In this document: one piece after another, positions 38,501-46,119 of the stretch
How positions within the stretch are numbered: the first letter of the stretch is position 1
Layout of the letters: every line of letters begins with the position of its first letter
NCBI GenBank assembly: GCA_900660155.1
Contig: CABFPE010000187.1
Coordinates: 463,037 to 527,036 of the forward strand
Length of the DNA: 64,000 bases
Reading direction: 5' to 3'
Source: Hofstenia miamia
Lineage: Eukaryota > Xenacoelomorpha > Acoela > Hofsteniidae
The notes under the pieces: model-generated
Seen by the model: the letters and a program-made list of their open reading frames with translations, nothing else
The model's database searches: none
What the model was told of the DNA's origin: nothing
Made by a program: the position numbers and the translations under genes

Positions 38501-39976
38501 CGACACAGTGGCCTGAAGCAGTACCAATAGTGGGTTCTACGACTGCAGTGTGCTCAAGCATTTGTTTTAAATTGGATAGCACGATTTGAAGTACTTCAAG
38601 ATATTTCTTCAGATCGAGGAATTCAATTTACTTCTGAATTGTGGAAATCTTTTGCCTGTCTTCTTTGTACACAACTACATCACACTCACACCACTTGTTA
38701 TTATCCGCAATCCAATTGATTGGTGCAGCGGTTTCATAGGCATTTACGATATTCGCTAAAACTAGTTTAACATCAACAAGCTTAGGGGAACATCTACCAT
38801 GGGTAATGCTAGGAATTCGCACTACAGTGAAAAATCATCTACCAACATCATCTGCTGAACTAGTGTATGGATTGCCTATTAGTGTTACTGGGGATTTCTT
38901 TACTTTTTCTAGGACTCAAACACGTGATCAACGATTACTCAGGGAAAATTGGTTTCCTAGCACTTATTCCAACTTTAAAATCGTGTCATGACTGTTCCAA
39001 CATTTCTGCTTCTTCTCTTAACCCTTAAATTGCCTACATATTTTTGTTATAAAAATGGAAGAAAAGACGGTAGATTATTTATCTTAGCTATTACCTACCT
39101 ATCATATTTGTGTTGTTTGAGAATGACTAAACACTTCGGCATTACAATGGACTTTCCCACGTTTTTTAATTAGATATTTGTGTTGGAGAAAATCTATGTT
39201 TAAAATACAGATTTAATTAGATAATTTTCCTTCGATGAATCCAATTTCTTTAATTGATTACTTGAATTTTGAGTTCGAATGGTTATTATTTGGATCCCAT
39301 TGCAACTAGGATTCGAGGGCTTTAAGGTAGACATTAAAATAATTCGATTATTTTAATGTTTACGTATTAATTGAAAATCTAAATTACATTATGCAAAACT
39401 TCTCATTTTTAATTCTTATTAGCTTCTTTTTAGAAAACTGACAAATAATGGAATGAATTGAAATTTTATAGAAAAGTCTTTTTAGAAATATTTGACCAAT
39501 AATGAAGTTTTAACCACCCCGTCCTCTAATGCTCGCCAAGTGTAAGCTCAGCCTTTTTGTCACATTTTAATAGTATACAGTACTTCTCTTTGCAAGACAA
39601 GACTCATGTGTTATTAGTTATAAATAAATTAGACATTTAAATGGTATCCTATTTAAGTGCGTAAAATTCATGTAAAATTGTCACAAATTTGTTTTAGGAA
39701 AATTATGATGCAATTTTTAATAAATCCGTTTACTCTGCGCCCATCGTTACCGTGGATAAGATTCTAAAGAGCGTTCAGTTAGGCACTGTATCAGTAGTGT
39801 ATGACTCAGTAGTTAATTACAAGAAGCTGGCGAAACAATTTGGAATAATGGATGACTTCAAAGATGGTATTCCGAGAACTGCATACCGAGGTGTTGTGTC
39901 ATTCTATATTCATGGTACTCAGGTGCATTTAAGGCCTAGTTGGAAGTGGAAGGGATATTTAAAAAATTGGAAATAG
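17502..39976 (+). CDS. MGAT1: MGAT1, N-acetylglucosaminyltransferase I (GnT-I), split gene
   Basis: Alpha-1,3-mannosyl-glycoprotein 2-beta-N-acetylglucosaminyltransferase. In the medial Golgi it transfers GlcNAc from UDP-GlcNAc to the alpha-1,3 arm of Man5GlcNAc2, opening the route to hybrid and complex N-glycans. Eight exons were assembled by homology and splice phase: 17502-17595, 20127-20253, 24355-24463, 34441-34579, 34734-34871, 36525-36615, 37377-37572, 39698-39976. All introns are GT-AG, and the sum is 1173 bases, that is 390 codons plus stop with no frame break. Domains: coiled-coil stem (residues 1-31), Pro-rich linker, GT13 catalytic domain from [14 protein letters not shown], then the metal-binding EDD (residues 156-158), [30 protein letters not shown], and the family C-terminus [13 protein letters not shown] ... 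VHLRP. Human MGAT1 has 445 residues, so about 50 N-terminal residues including the membrane anchor are missing here. POMGNT1 is a related family but fits less well. Confidence 0.93.
18203..18320. repeat. 60-bp tandem duplication
   Basis: The block tatatatattgctgaagc + tttcacaatataacacttctcatagttttcttcaa occurs twice in tandem, exactly 60 bases apart, with no difference in the shared core. It lies within MGAT1 intron A. Confidence 0.9.
18885..19904 (+). mobile_element. Mariner-family DNA transposon, inactive
   Basis: About 1.0 kb. The left end cgaggatcatttcaaaag and the reverse complement of the right end (gaggtcaattgaaatgatc, near 19879-19903) form imperfect inverted repeats, next to TA on both sides. 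The + strand interior carries a degenerate mariner transposase. Exact ends are uncertain by a base or two. Confidence 0.75.
19100..19820 (+). pseudogene. Mariner transposase, degenerate
   Basis: Pieces in three frames give the N-terminal [15 protein letters not shown], the mid-part [18 protein letters not shown] (the family's 'W..PE.K.QS.EW' zone), [45 protein letters not shown], and the C-terminal [20 protein letters not shown]. The last matches the mariner 'YSPDL.PCD..LFP..K..L.G..F' block with the third catalytic Asp. Stops and frameshifts are spread throughout, so it is dead. Confidence 0.85.
20127..20253 (+). CDS. MGAT1: MGAT1 exon B: start of catalytic domain
   Basis: Acceptor ttttag before 20127 and donor gtgagt at 20254; phase 1 in, phase 2 out. 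Encodes a Ser/Pro-rich linker ([14 protein letters not shown]), then [20 protein letters not shown], the first beta strand and nucleotide-sugar region of GT13. Human has IPILVIACDRSTVRRCLD here; the Asp after AC is Asn in this protein. Confidence 0.92.
22108..22210. repeat. Dispersed repeat, inverted copy at 51672-51780
   Basis: The core cattgcattaatgcatg + ttccccaatagacctacccatgcctcaagattttcaaatttggaaataggct has a close reverse-complement match at 51672-51780 (agcctattagcaaattc ... catgctttaatgcaatg). It is an interspersed element of unknown class. Confidence 0.7.
22549..22667. repeat. 58-bp tandem duplication, diverged
   Basis: Two direct copies, each with catttRatctMcgYgtgcYc followed by tcaatttcagtataaa and ending aacatagaatt. 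They are separated by 58 bases and differ at about ten positions. Confidence 0.7.
24355..24463 (+). CDS. MGAT1: MGAT1 exon C
   Basis: Acceptor ttatag before 24355 and donor gtaatc at 24464; phase 2 in, phase 0 out. Encodes [19 protein letters not shown] and [17 protein letters not shown], matching the GT13 block FPIIVSQDCGHEET of human MGAT1. The Cys after QD is replaced (QDGT instead of QDCG). Confidence 0.93.
24987..25163. repeat. 72-bp tandem repeat, two full copies plus a partial
   Basis: The block gatttagttgtgtaaactc + tttactttcttcagttatatgttgatatgcacaatgccaccaa at 25029 repeats identically at 25101, and its first ~33 bases also occur at 24987. Because 72 is a multiple of three, a 70-codon minus-strand frame repeats [20 protein letters not shown] twice. 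That frame has no recognised homology and is probably incidental. Confidence 0.9.
26225..26690 (+). pseudogene. Non-LTR reverse transcriptase remnant
   Basis: In broken frames the + strand reads [20 protein letters not shown] (RT 'NYRPISL....KI.E' block), then [13 protein letters not shown] (first catalytic Asp block), [16 protein letters not shown] (RT 'G(V/I)PQG..LGP.LF' block), and [13 protein letters not shown] (the catalytic ADD). Many stops are present. It is related to the scrap at 5122-5290. Confidence 0.82.
28382..28413. repeat. Perfect hairpin, 14-bp arms
   Basis: CTGCAGAGTTAAAT, a four-base loop aaag, then ATTTAACTCTGCAG, with no mismatch. It lies in MGAT1 intron C. No T-run or coding context suggests a role. 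Confidence 0.8.
29720..29930 (+). pseudogene. Non-LTR reverse transcriptase scrap (YADD region)
   Basis: Reads [20 protein letters not shown], then after a frame change [20 protein letters not shown]. This resembles jockey-type RT ('S.L.TYADDTA....', followed by the 'L..HL..I..W' thumb region). The Thr after ADD is replaced by Lys. Confidence 0.5.
29983..30390. other. 21-N assembly gap with duplicated flanks
   Basis: Ns occupy 30178-30198. The ~190 bases before the gap (agttcaggtttgatcatct ... cgatttttctaggc, from about 29986) are repeated without visible change directly after it (30199-30388). This is most simply an assembler failing to merge overlapping contig ends, rather than a real tandem duplication. 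Confidence 0.85.
32402..33115. mobile_element. Putative TIR element (~0.71 kb) with repeated gaactttt motifs
   Basis: The left end tattcaggaacatagttcga (32402) and the right end tcgaactatgttcaggaata (to 33115) are inverted repeats of about 25 bases. Inside both ends lies the motif ttcgcgaacttttacgaact (32448 and 33056), and further gaactttt copies fill the right side. A smaller inverted pair caggggca/tgcccctg at 32624 and 32874 may mark a nested hAT-like insert. There is no coding capacity, and the superfamily is not established. Confidence 0.5.
34441..34579 (+). CDS. MGAT1: MGAT1 exon D
   Basis: Acceptor tatttag before 34441 and donor gtatgc at 34580; phase 0 in, phase 1 out. Encodes [20 protein letters not shown] and [20 protein letters not shown], then SLIVLE. 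It matches human ...AVPPDHRKFQGYYKIARHYRWAL and ends on the Glu of the EDD motif. Confidence 0.93.
34734..34871 (+). CDS. MGAT1: MGAT1 exon E: EDD motif and CVSAWNDNG block
   Basis: Acceptor ttttag before 34734 and donor gtattg at 34872; phase 1 in, phase 1 out. The split codon plus exon start gives [13 protein letters not shown], completing Glu-Asp-Asp, the metal-coordinating triad of GnT-I. It continues with [20 protein letters not shown], nearly identical to vertebrate MGAT1. Confidence 0.96.
34872..36524 (+). other. MGAT1 intron E
   Basis: 1.65 kb, AT-rich. The minus-strand frame at 34696-34992 is largely the complement of exon E. Nothing else recognised. Confidence 0.75.
36525..36615 (+). 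CDS. MGAT1: MGAT1 exon F
   Basis: Acceptor cttttag before 36525 and donor gtaagt at 36616; phase 1 in, phase 2 out. Encodes [20 protein letters not shown] and LELKPKWPS, matching [29 protein letters not shown] of human MGAT1. Confidence 0.96.
36616..37376 (+). other. MGAT1 intron F
   Basis: 0.76 kb with a short (TA)n run near 37276-37298. Nothing else recognised. Confidence 0.75.
37377..37572 (+). CDS. MGAT1: MGAT1 exon G
   Basis: Acceptor tttttag before 37377 and donor gtacag at 37573; phase 2 in, phase 0 out. Encodes [40 protein letters not shown], then QHLQYIK and LDLSYLNK. It matches the WDDWMR...CIRPE(I)SR...FG..GVS.GQFF block of GnT-I, which forms the acceptor side of the active site. 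Confidence 0.96.
37573..39697 (+). other. MGAT1 intron G
   Basis: 2.1 kb, carrying a dead gypsy integrase fragment (38480-38991). The rest is without recognisable features. Confidence 0.75.
38480..38991 (+). pseudogene. Ty3/gypsy integrase remnant
   Basis: Across three frames the + strand reads [16 protein letters not shown], then [20 protein letters not shown] and [35 protein letters not shown], and [31 protein letters not shown]. This is the order seen in metazoan gypsy integrases: RWPEA, W(I)(A)RFG, DRG.QF, YHPQ.NG..ERFHR, and the post-core 'LGIR...[11 protein letters not shown]'. The catalytic Glu is Gln (VQRFHR), an in-frame stop replaces the Gly before it, and frames shift. The host gene is on the same strand. 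Confidence 0.88.
39698..39976 (+). CDS. MGAT1: MGAT1 last exon
   Basis: Acceptor gttttag before 39698, phase 0; TAG stop at 39974-39976. Encodes 92 residues including [20 protein letters not shown], then [20 protein letters not shown] and [17 protein letters not shown]. It matches the GnT-I C-terminus (LGVMDDLKSGVPRAGYRGIV ... VHL.P...W.GY...W). The stop is at the position expected from the family. Confidence 0.96.
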   Translation, partial: ENYDAIFNKSVYSAPIVTVDKILKSVQLGTVSVVYDSVVNYKKLAKQFGIMDDFKDGIPRTAYRGVVSFYIHGTQVHLRPSWKWKGYLKNWK

Positions 39977-40040
39977 TTTTTTGATTATTTTATTATTTTG
40001 TTGTACAATTTATGCATTTTTCTTAATTTCGACATTATAA

Positions 40041-40046
40041 AATAAA
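40041..40046 (+). terminator. Probable MGAT1 polyadenylation signal
   Basis: AATAAA, 65 bases after the stop codon and followed by a T-rich stretch within 40 bases. Such hexamers are common by chance in AT-rich DNA, but the position is right. Confidence 0.5.
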
Positions 40047-41017
40047 GTTGATTCATCGATATTTTCCCTATGCTGCAATATGTTTGCAGTGGTGTCCTGA
40101 ACACTACCAATTTTTGTATTGATTGTTATCATTAATCAGTGCAACGACTTTATCAGTGAAACTTGTAATTTTTGTTTCACTTAAAGAACTGTTAATGTAC
40201 ATAAAATGAATATAAAACTATAATAGTCTCTGTCGAGTAATAACTGCTGCATTTGATTTCAAGTTTTATAACTTTGCAGGAAAATAAGCGTTTTTGTTCT
40301 GATTTTGATAATAACGTACAGAAAATGTAATATCGCTTAGAAAAGGCTCATAGGGATTTTAATTCGCGAGAAGGTGAACATTATTGAACTGTAACCTGCT
40401 GGGCTCTCTTACATCAAATTTTAGGACACTTTTTGATATGTTCATGTAAATTAAGAAATGTTTTGATGTGTTGTTCAAATATTTCTCCTGAATTCCTAAT
40501 CCTCTTCCCGCCAGAATTTAAAAGAGAATATGGAGCATTCCATGTTTACGTGTGTTACAGGCAGAGGAAAAATCCAACATTAATCTCAATTTTCTTTCCA
40601 AATATAGATAAATTCAAAGCTTTAATTAATGAAAGAACAAATATAAACATCTTCAACCTAAAAAAGATTTGTGTATATGGTAGATCAAAAAATTTGGATT
40701 AAGTGTGTGATCGGCCGAAGCCATGTTTTTCCACAGAACAATGCAATTTAAGATTTCCCGTGAAGTGTCCAGGTTACGCTGGGATATTTTGTTTGCCAAG
40801 ACATTCTAAGAATATAATTGAGAAATAGAGAACGGCACTTATGAAATGCTTTCGTTTAAAGTTCATTGCTGCTTTGATAATAATTTTAACATGCCCAGTT
40901 ATGTGTGTAGCGAATCATTTAGTTTCAATTTAACAATGAGGAAACGTTCCACCAAAATTAATCAACGGTGCTTATGATAAATAGTTGAGCACTTGAAAGA
41001 TTCTTAATAATTTTAAC
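40047..41017. other. Intergenic DNA downstream of MGAT1
   Basis: An 89-codon + strand frame at 40433-40702 begins MICSCKLRNVLMCCSN and has no recognisable domain. Nothing else seen. Confidence 0.4.
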
Positions 41018-41201
41018 AAAAACATTCAAATATATTTCGACTTACAAATTCATCGTCAGCTTTACAAATAATTCCCTCTAATTTTTACTTGATTTTATAA
41101 TATTTTATTGTTATATATATTATAAAATCAAGTAAAAATTAGAGGAAATTATTCGTAAAATTGACGATGACTTTGTAAGCCGCTATATTTGAATGTTTTG
41201 G
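41018..41201. mobile_element. Long near-perfect palindrome (hairpin MITE-like, 184 bp)
   Basis: Arms of about 85 bases (aaaacattcaaatata ... acttgattttataatat) pair with the reverse complement of 41116-41201 with about eight mismatches, around a short AT loop. A 13-base direct repeat ggtgcttatgata lies close to both sides (40967-40979 and 41200-41212). No coding capacity. Confidence 0.75.
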
Positions 41202-41212
41202 TGCTTATGATA

Positions 41213-42829
41213 TTTGAGGAAAAGCTAAGAGAAAGTGTCAAAGATTAGTGTTGTAAGAAATAGAGATGTGTGCGGCAGACATTTTTGTAAAACTCACTGC
41301 GCTGCCGCAGAAATTCGAAACTCACCGCAGTATATCGCAATGGCTCGAAAGTTACCGCAAAATCCTTATTCATGTGCTTAGCAACTTAAAAGTTCAGTTC
41401 TGCTGCTAAATATTATTTTCATTTAAATTAGTAGGGAGACTTTGTTAGAATTATCGTTTACATGTGTGACAATATTGCTTGTTGTTGTTGATTCAATTTC
41501 ATACTAAGTTATTTATTTTCTGTTTTTCGGAAAATATGTCATTAATGGTCCTCTATTTCACTTAATGATAAAGTAATGTTTCTACCTGTTAAGACATGTG
41601 AATTTTACCTTCAAAATATATGGTTATATATCTTTTAAATTTTTACATCATTTGTCAATCTAAGGCGTTTTAATGGATCAACAGTGAAGAATAATTTCCA
41701 AAAAATCGTGTTTTTCTCAAACTAGAAGTGCGGTGGATAATTAAAAATACTCCCATGATTATTATGAATGACTGAAAATAATCGACGTTGACGTTTCTGA
41801 GGAATTTCACAACTTTTAAATTATTTATGGTTATCATCACTGTTCTCATTGCTACAAATCACTTAGCACCATAAAAACATGCTAAAAATAATACATATAT
41901 TGAAAAATAAAAATTTTAAAAGGTTCCAATGAAAATACCAATACATGCACATTGTATGGAAGTGTTAAAAATATTTATATAGCGGCTCAGCACTGCTAGT
42001 CTCAATTGTTACTGATGCCTTTAAAAAATTTTTTCTAGTGCAAATATTCTCATTGAAATTGTATGTGCAAATTTGTACACATTGTAAGTTAATCATGTTT
42101 TTTATCAGAGTCATAATATTGTAATGACATATTTTTGTTGAGAACATTTTAGAGTATCTTACGAATTATGATATTGAAATCAGGTAAAAACTTTTCTTGT
42201 GAAGCTATATTATGATTTGTGAATAACTCAAATTCAACTCGTTTCACCACATTCTCCATTTTGCGGAAAGCTAATTTTTACAAGGTTTCTTCAATACTAA
42301 ATTATACCAATGTTTAAACGAAATTAATTTTAAGATAACGAAAAAGTAGCCTAGTTTAATAAACAAAGATATTCAAGGTTGAACATAAATTCATATCTCA
42401 ATAAACATCTAGTTTCTACATGTGTACAATTGTACACATTGTGTCTCAAGGGGATCTATTTGTTGTTAATTTAAAAAGAAACTCATCATTTATTTAACAT
42501 GTCTTGGCATGCCACTGCCATTATCAAAAAGTTTCTCACTATGAAATACATAAAACATCCGTCAATATATGGTCGATTCCACGTAAATATCAACCAGCCT
42601 TGTAAAATTCGTTATGTATAAAAGGATATCAAATTAGCAATATTCGCTTGATCGCATCCTAGTGTTACTTAATACATTTGGGTTTCTGGTTTTGAAGCGG
42701 GTTTACAGTGCGTAATATCTTCAACAAATTGTAATAATTTTCAGTGCTAGACATATTTGATTAGTTAATTATTTTCAACTGTGGAGTGCCACACTAAGAC
42801 ATCATTTGTCAAGTCGATACAATTCATTG
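41213..42829. other. Intergenic DNA, nothing identified
   Basis: AT-rich, with a 60-codon minus-strand frame at 41965-42147 of no recognisable kind. Confidence 0.4.
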
Positions 42830-43188
42830 TACAGGGTATCCGTAAAGTCTGGACACAGGAAAATTAACTATTTTTCAAAGTAATAACAATAAATAATTAA
42901 AATTCAATTAAGCTAATTAAGCATGACAAATAAAATACAAAAAAAGAAATAAAATAACTGAATAAATACTTCAATTCTTCTTCGAAAAAGTCCACCAAGA
43001 AGGTATATCTCAAACGAGATAACAGTCACACTAAGAGACTTGATTGAGCTGCTCAATTTACATAATACTTTATATCTGTTGGACGTACGCTACTAATGAT
43101 GTAACCATGATACCTTAATCTAATGTAGCTCATAATATGAAGGAATAAGTTCATTTATATTTGAGATTAGTGGAGTTAAACAATTCAA

Positions 43189-43491
43189 TTAGAGCAGACA
43201 GAACTGTTTTGTCAGCAAGGAGTTCATTAACACTCTGAAAAGGAATGCCACAGGATCTACACACTGAAACAAGTTTTTTTCTTTCCGGTTATAAATAAGG
43301 CAGCGAAAAATGACGTGTGCAGCTGTTCCCAAATCTATACAGTGACAAGAACACAAGCCAATCCTACCATCAATATGTCTGATGAATGCACGCATTTGTC
43401 CGTGACCGGTTAGAACTTGGGTTAAGGTATTAGAAGCACTAAGAGGCAGATGAAAGGCTCCTAATAATTTAGGCAACATATGCTTGAACAT
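43189..43491 (-). pseudogene. C-terminal fragment of a non-LTR retrotransposon ORF (R1/I-like)
   Basis: A 100-codon minus-strand frame reads TLTQVLTGHGQMRAFIRHID, then GLCSCHCIDLGTAAHVIFRC. This resembles the tail of arthropod R1/jockey/I-type ORF2 proteins ('..LTGHG.F..YL.RF......C.C....T..H..F.CP'), a region after RNase H with Cys/His residues. The frame is continuous to its stop. Upstream it is replaced by the 41-bp repeats, so no RT or endonuclease is attached. Confidence 0.6.
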
Positions 43492-44630
43492 TATGTGATA
43501 AAAGAGTTTCAGGATTCTCTTTGCTTGAACATTATGTGATAAAAGAGTTTCAGGATTCTCTTTGCTTGAACATTATGTGATAAAAGAGTTTCAGGATTCT
43601 CTTTGCTTGAACATTATGTGATAAAAGAGTTTCAGGATTCTCTTTGCTTGAACATTATGTGATAAAAGAGTTTCAGGATTCTCTTTGCTTGAACATTATG
43701 TGATAAAAGAGTTTCAGGATTCTCTTTGCTTGAACATTATGTGATAAAAGAGTTTCAGGATTCTCTTTGCTTGAACATTATGTGATAAAAGAGTTTCAGG
43801 ATTCTCTTTGCTTGAACATTATGTGATAAAAGAGTTTCAGGATTCTCTTTGCTTGAACATTATGTGATAAAAGAGTTTCAGGATTCTCTTTGCTTGAACA
43901 TTATGTGATAAAAGAGTTTCAGGATTCTCTTTGCTTGAACATTATGTGATAAAAGAGTTTCAGGATTCTCTTTGCTTGAACATTATGTGATAAAAGAGTT
44001 TCAGGATTCTCTTTGCTTGAACATTATGTGATAAAAGAGTTTCAGGATTCTCTTTGCTTGAACATTATGTGATAAAAGAGTTTCAGGATTCTCTTTGCTT
44101 GAACATTATGTGATAAAAGAGTTTCAGGATTCTCTTTGCTTGAACATTATGTGATAAAAGAGTTTCAGGATTCTCTTTGCTTGAACATTATGTGATAAAA
44201 GAGTTTCAGGATTCTCTTTGCTTGAACATTATGTGATAAAAGAGTTTCAGGATTCTCTTTGCTTGAACATTATGTGATAAAAGAGTTTCAGGATTCTCTT
44301 TGCTTGAACATTATGTGATAAAAGAGTTTCAGGATTCTCTTTGCTTGAACATTATGTGATAAAAGAGTTTCAGGATTCTCTTTGCTTGAACATTATGTGA
44401 TAAAAGAGTTTCAGGATTCTCTTTGCTTGAACATTATGTGATAAAAGAGTTTCAGGATTCTCTTTGCTTGAACATTATGTGATAAAAGAGTTTCAGGATT
44501 CTCTTTGCTTGAACATTATGTGATAAAAGAGTTTCAGGATTCTCTTTGCTTGAACATTATGTGATAAAAGAGTTTCAGGATTCTCTTTGCTTGAACATTA
44601 TGTGATAAAAGAGTTTCAGGATTCTCTTTG
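43483..44630. repeat. Minisatellite: 28 copies of a 41-bp unit
   Basis: Unit cttgaacattatgtgataaa + agagtttcaggattctctttg. Copy starts are spaced exactly 41 bases from 43483 to 44590, giving 28 units (1148 bases) with no variation that I can see by eye. The first unit (at the minus-strand 5' side of the RT-like frame) overlaps that frame's start at 43491. Since 41 is not a multiple of three, the array cannot be translated as one repeating frame. Confidence 0.97.
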
Positions 44631-44940
44631 GAGGGGCTCGGTCAATGTAAGTTTTAAAATTATTCACATTTCTTGCATCCATGCTTTAAGAAAGATTTAA
44701 GCTTATAGTTCTCAGTGGCTATGGAAGCTTAATTTAAAAATGTAATTTACTTTATCCGGAAAGAAATTCACTTATTTAGATAGTGGCGAAATTATGAAAT
44801 TTTATTGTGGCCAGACTTTATGGACACACTATATAACAAAAGCTTAAAGGGTCTGTTTTCTCTGTGTGAATCACATTAAATTAATCGTGCGAATAATCTA
44901 CTAGTCACTTCATTTCGCAATGCAAGAACGTGTGTCCCTC

Positions 44941-44962
44941 ACAATTATATATATATATATAT
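44941..44962. repeat. (TA)n microsatellite
   Basis: A short tatatata run between the TIR element and the reverse transcriptase remnant. Similar runs occur near 27811, 34383, 37276 and 55815. Confidence 0.8.
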
Positions 44963-45135
44963 GAGAAAGAATCGTTTAATAATAATAATAACGATGTGTG
45001 TATTTTGCAACAATGCCGGTGACCAAAGGGTCAAATTGGCATTCGTAGAGAATATAATACATACACCACAAAAATTATACAAGAACAAAATAAGTGGGGG
45101 CAAAAGAGAAAACTCTGTAGGTTATGTCGTATGAA

Positions 45136-46110
45136 TCATGAAACGCCCTTTCTTATATGTGAGTAAATGAACGAGGATCCAAGGCGATTCGTTTTAACAA
45201 AAGCATCGTGGGAACGTTGAGTGCGCAAAGAATAAAGATGGGTTCGTGCCTGAAGAACAAGGTAATGAAGAGGGGTGTGATTACTTCTGAATATTATTCC
45301 ATAATTTGCCGCATATAATTTCTCTTCTATCAAACAGTGTAGGTGAACTCAGTTTTTCACGTGCTTCAGAATTGTGCAAAATTATTTTGAAAGCTCGACG
45401 TTCGATATTGTCACGTTGACTTTGTGTAAGCTGATTATGCCACAAAGGAAGTGTAAATAGTATAGACGTGATCAGGGGTAACACCATTGTGAACTGAAAG
45501 CTTAAGAAAATGTAGACGTTTGGACGCCTTGCGCACCAAGTGATTTGTATTTTCTGACCATTTCAAGTTCGACTGTAAAAAAACACCTAGTAGTTTCACA
45601 GGGTCGGCACGATTAACGATGATGTCATCAAATTCAAGTAAAGCAGGTTGGGTAAAATTGTGCAAGAAAGATATAGTGAGTTCCTTGGATTTATTTGGAT
45701 GCAATGCCATATTGTGTTCATCTGACCAGTTTACTACCTGTCTTAGTGTATCAATGGCACATCTTGGCGCTGATTTCTTTACTACTTGCCAAAAAGTAGT
45801 ATCGTCGACGTATTTCAGACGCATCTCGTAATCAATCAGCAAACTATTTACGAGGAGAATAAACAGCCAAGGACCTAATTTGGTCCCTTGAGCACCCCAG
45901 CTAAAACATCATTCCAACTCGAATCCTTTGTTTTCTTCCTGTCAAAAGGACAATATCCAATTTAACGAATGGCTAGACAAATTGATCTCTAAAAGTTTAC
46001 TCCTAAGCACACAGTGATCTACCAAATCAAAGGCTTTGGCAAAATCTAGGAGAAAAACAAGTATAAATTTACTACCATCATCCAAACTTTCAAACAATTT
46101 GTGAAGTAGC
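45136..46110 (-). pseudogene. Non-LTR reverse transcriptase remnant (CR1/jockey-like)
   Basis: The minus strand, in several frames, gives DFAKAFDLVDHCVLRSKLLE (first catalytic Asp block, near 46050), GAQGTKLGPWLFILLVNSLL (near 45890), LKYVDDTTFWQVV (catalytic YVDD, near 45810), LHPNKSKELTISF, VKLLGVFLQSNLKWSENTNH, then QRDNIERRAFKIILHN and LFDRREIICGKLWNNI at the C-terminus. The order is correct for an RT and its post-RT region. Stops and frameshifts near 45920-45960 and 45281-45490 disable it. Confidence 0.9.
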
Positions 46111-46119
46111 ACTACCAAC

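Larger units (their letters stand above)
42832..44831. mobile_element. 2.0-kb TIR element (Tc1/mariner-type ends) carrying an RT-derived fragment and a minisatellite
   Basis: The left end reads cagggtatccgtaaagtctg (42832) and the right end, reversed, tagtgtgtccataaagtctg (from 44831), each followed by gacaca/gccaca. Both are bordered by TA (42830-42831 and 44832-44833). The ends share the core TAAAGTCTGG. This looks like a Tc1/mariner-group element, but no transposase is present. The interior instead holds a non-LTR ORF fragment (43189-43491) and a 28-copy 41-bp array. Confidence 0.65.

Noticed and set aside
20127-39976. POMGNT1 instead of MGAT1
   Set aside because: POMGNT1 shares parts of the fold, but the window matches MGAT1 at [21 protein letters not shown] and the VHLxP...GY C-terminus, and its last exon ends as MGAT1 does.
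43483-44630. CRISPR-like array
   Set aside because: The 41-bp units are contiguous with no unique spacers, and the context is a eukaryotic transposon.
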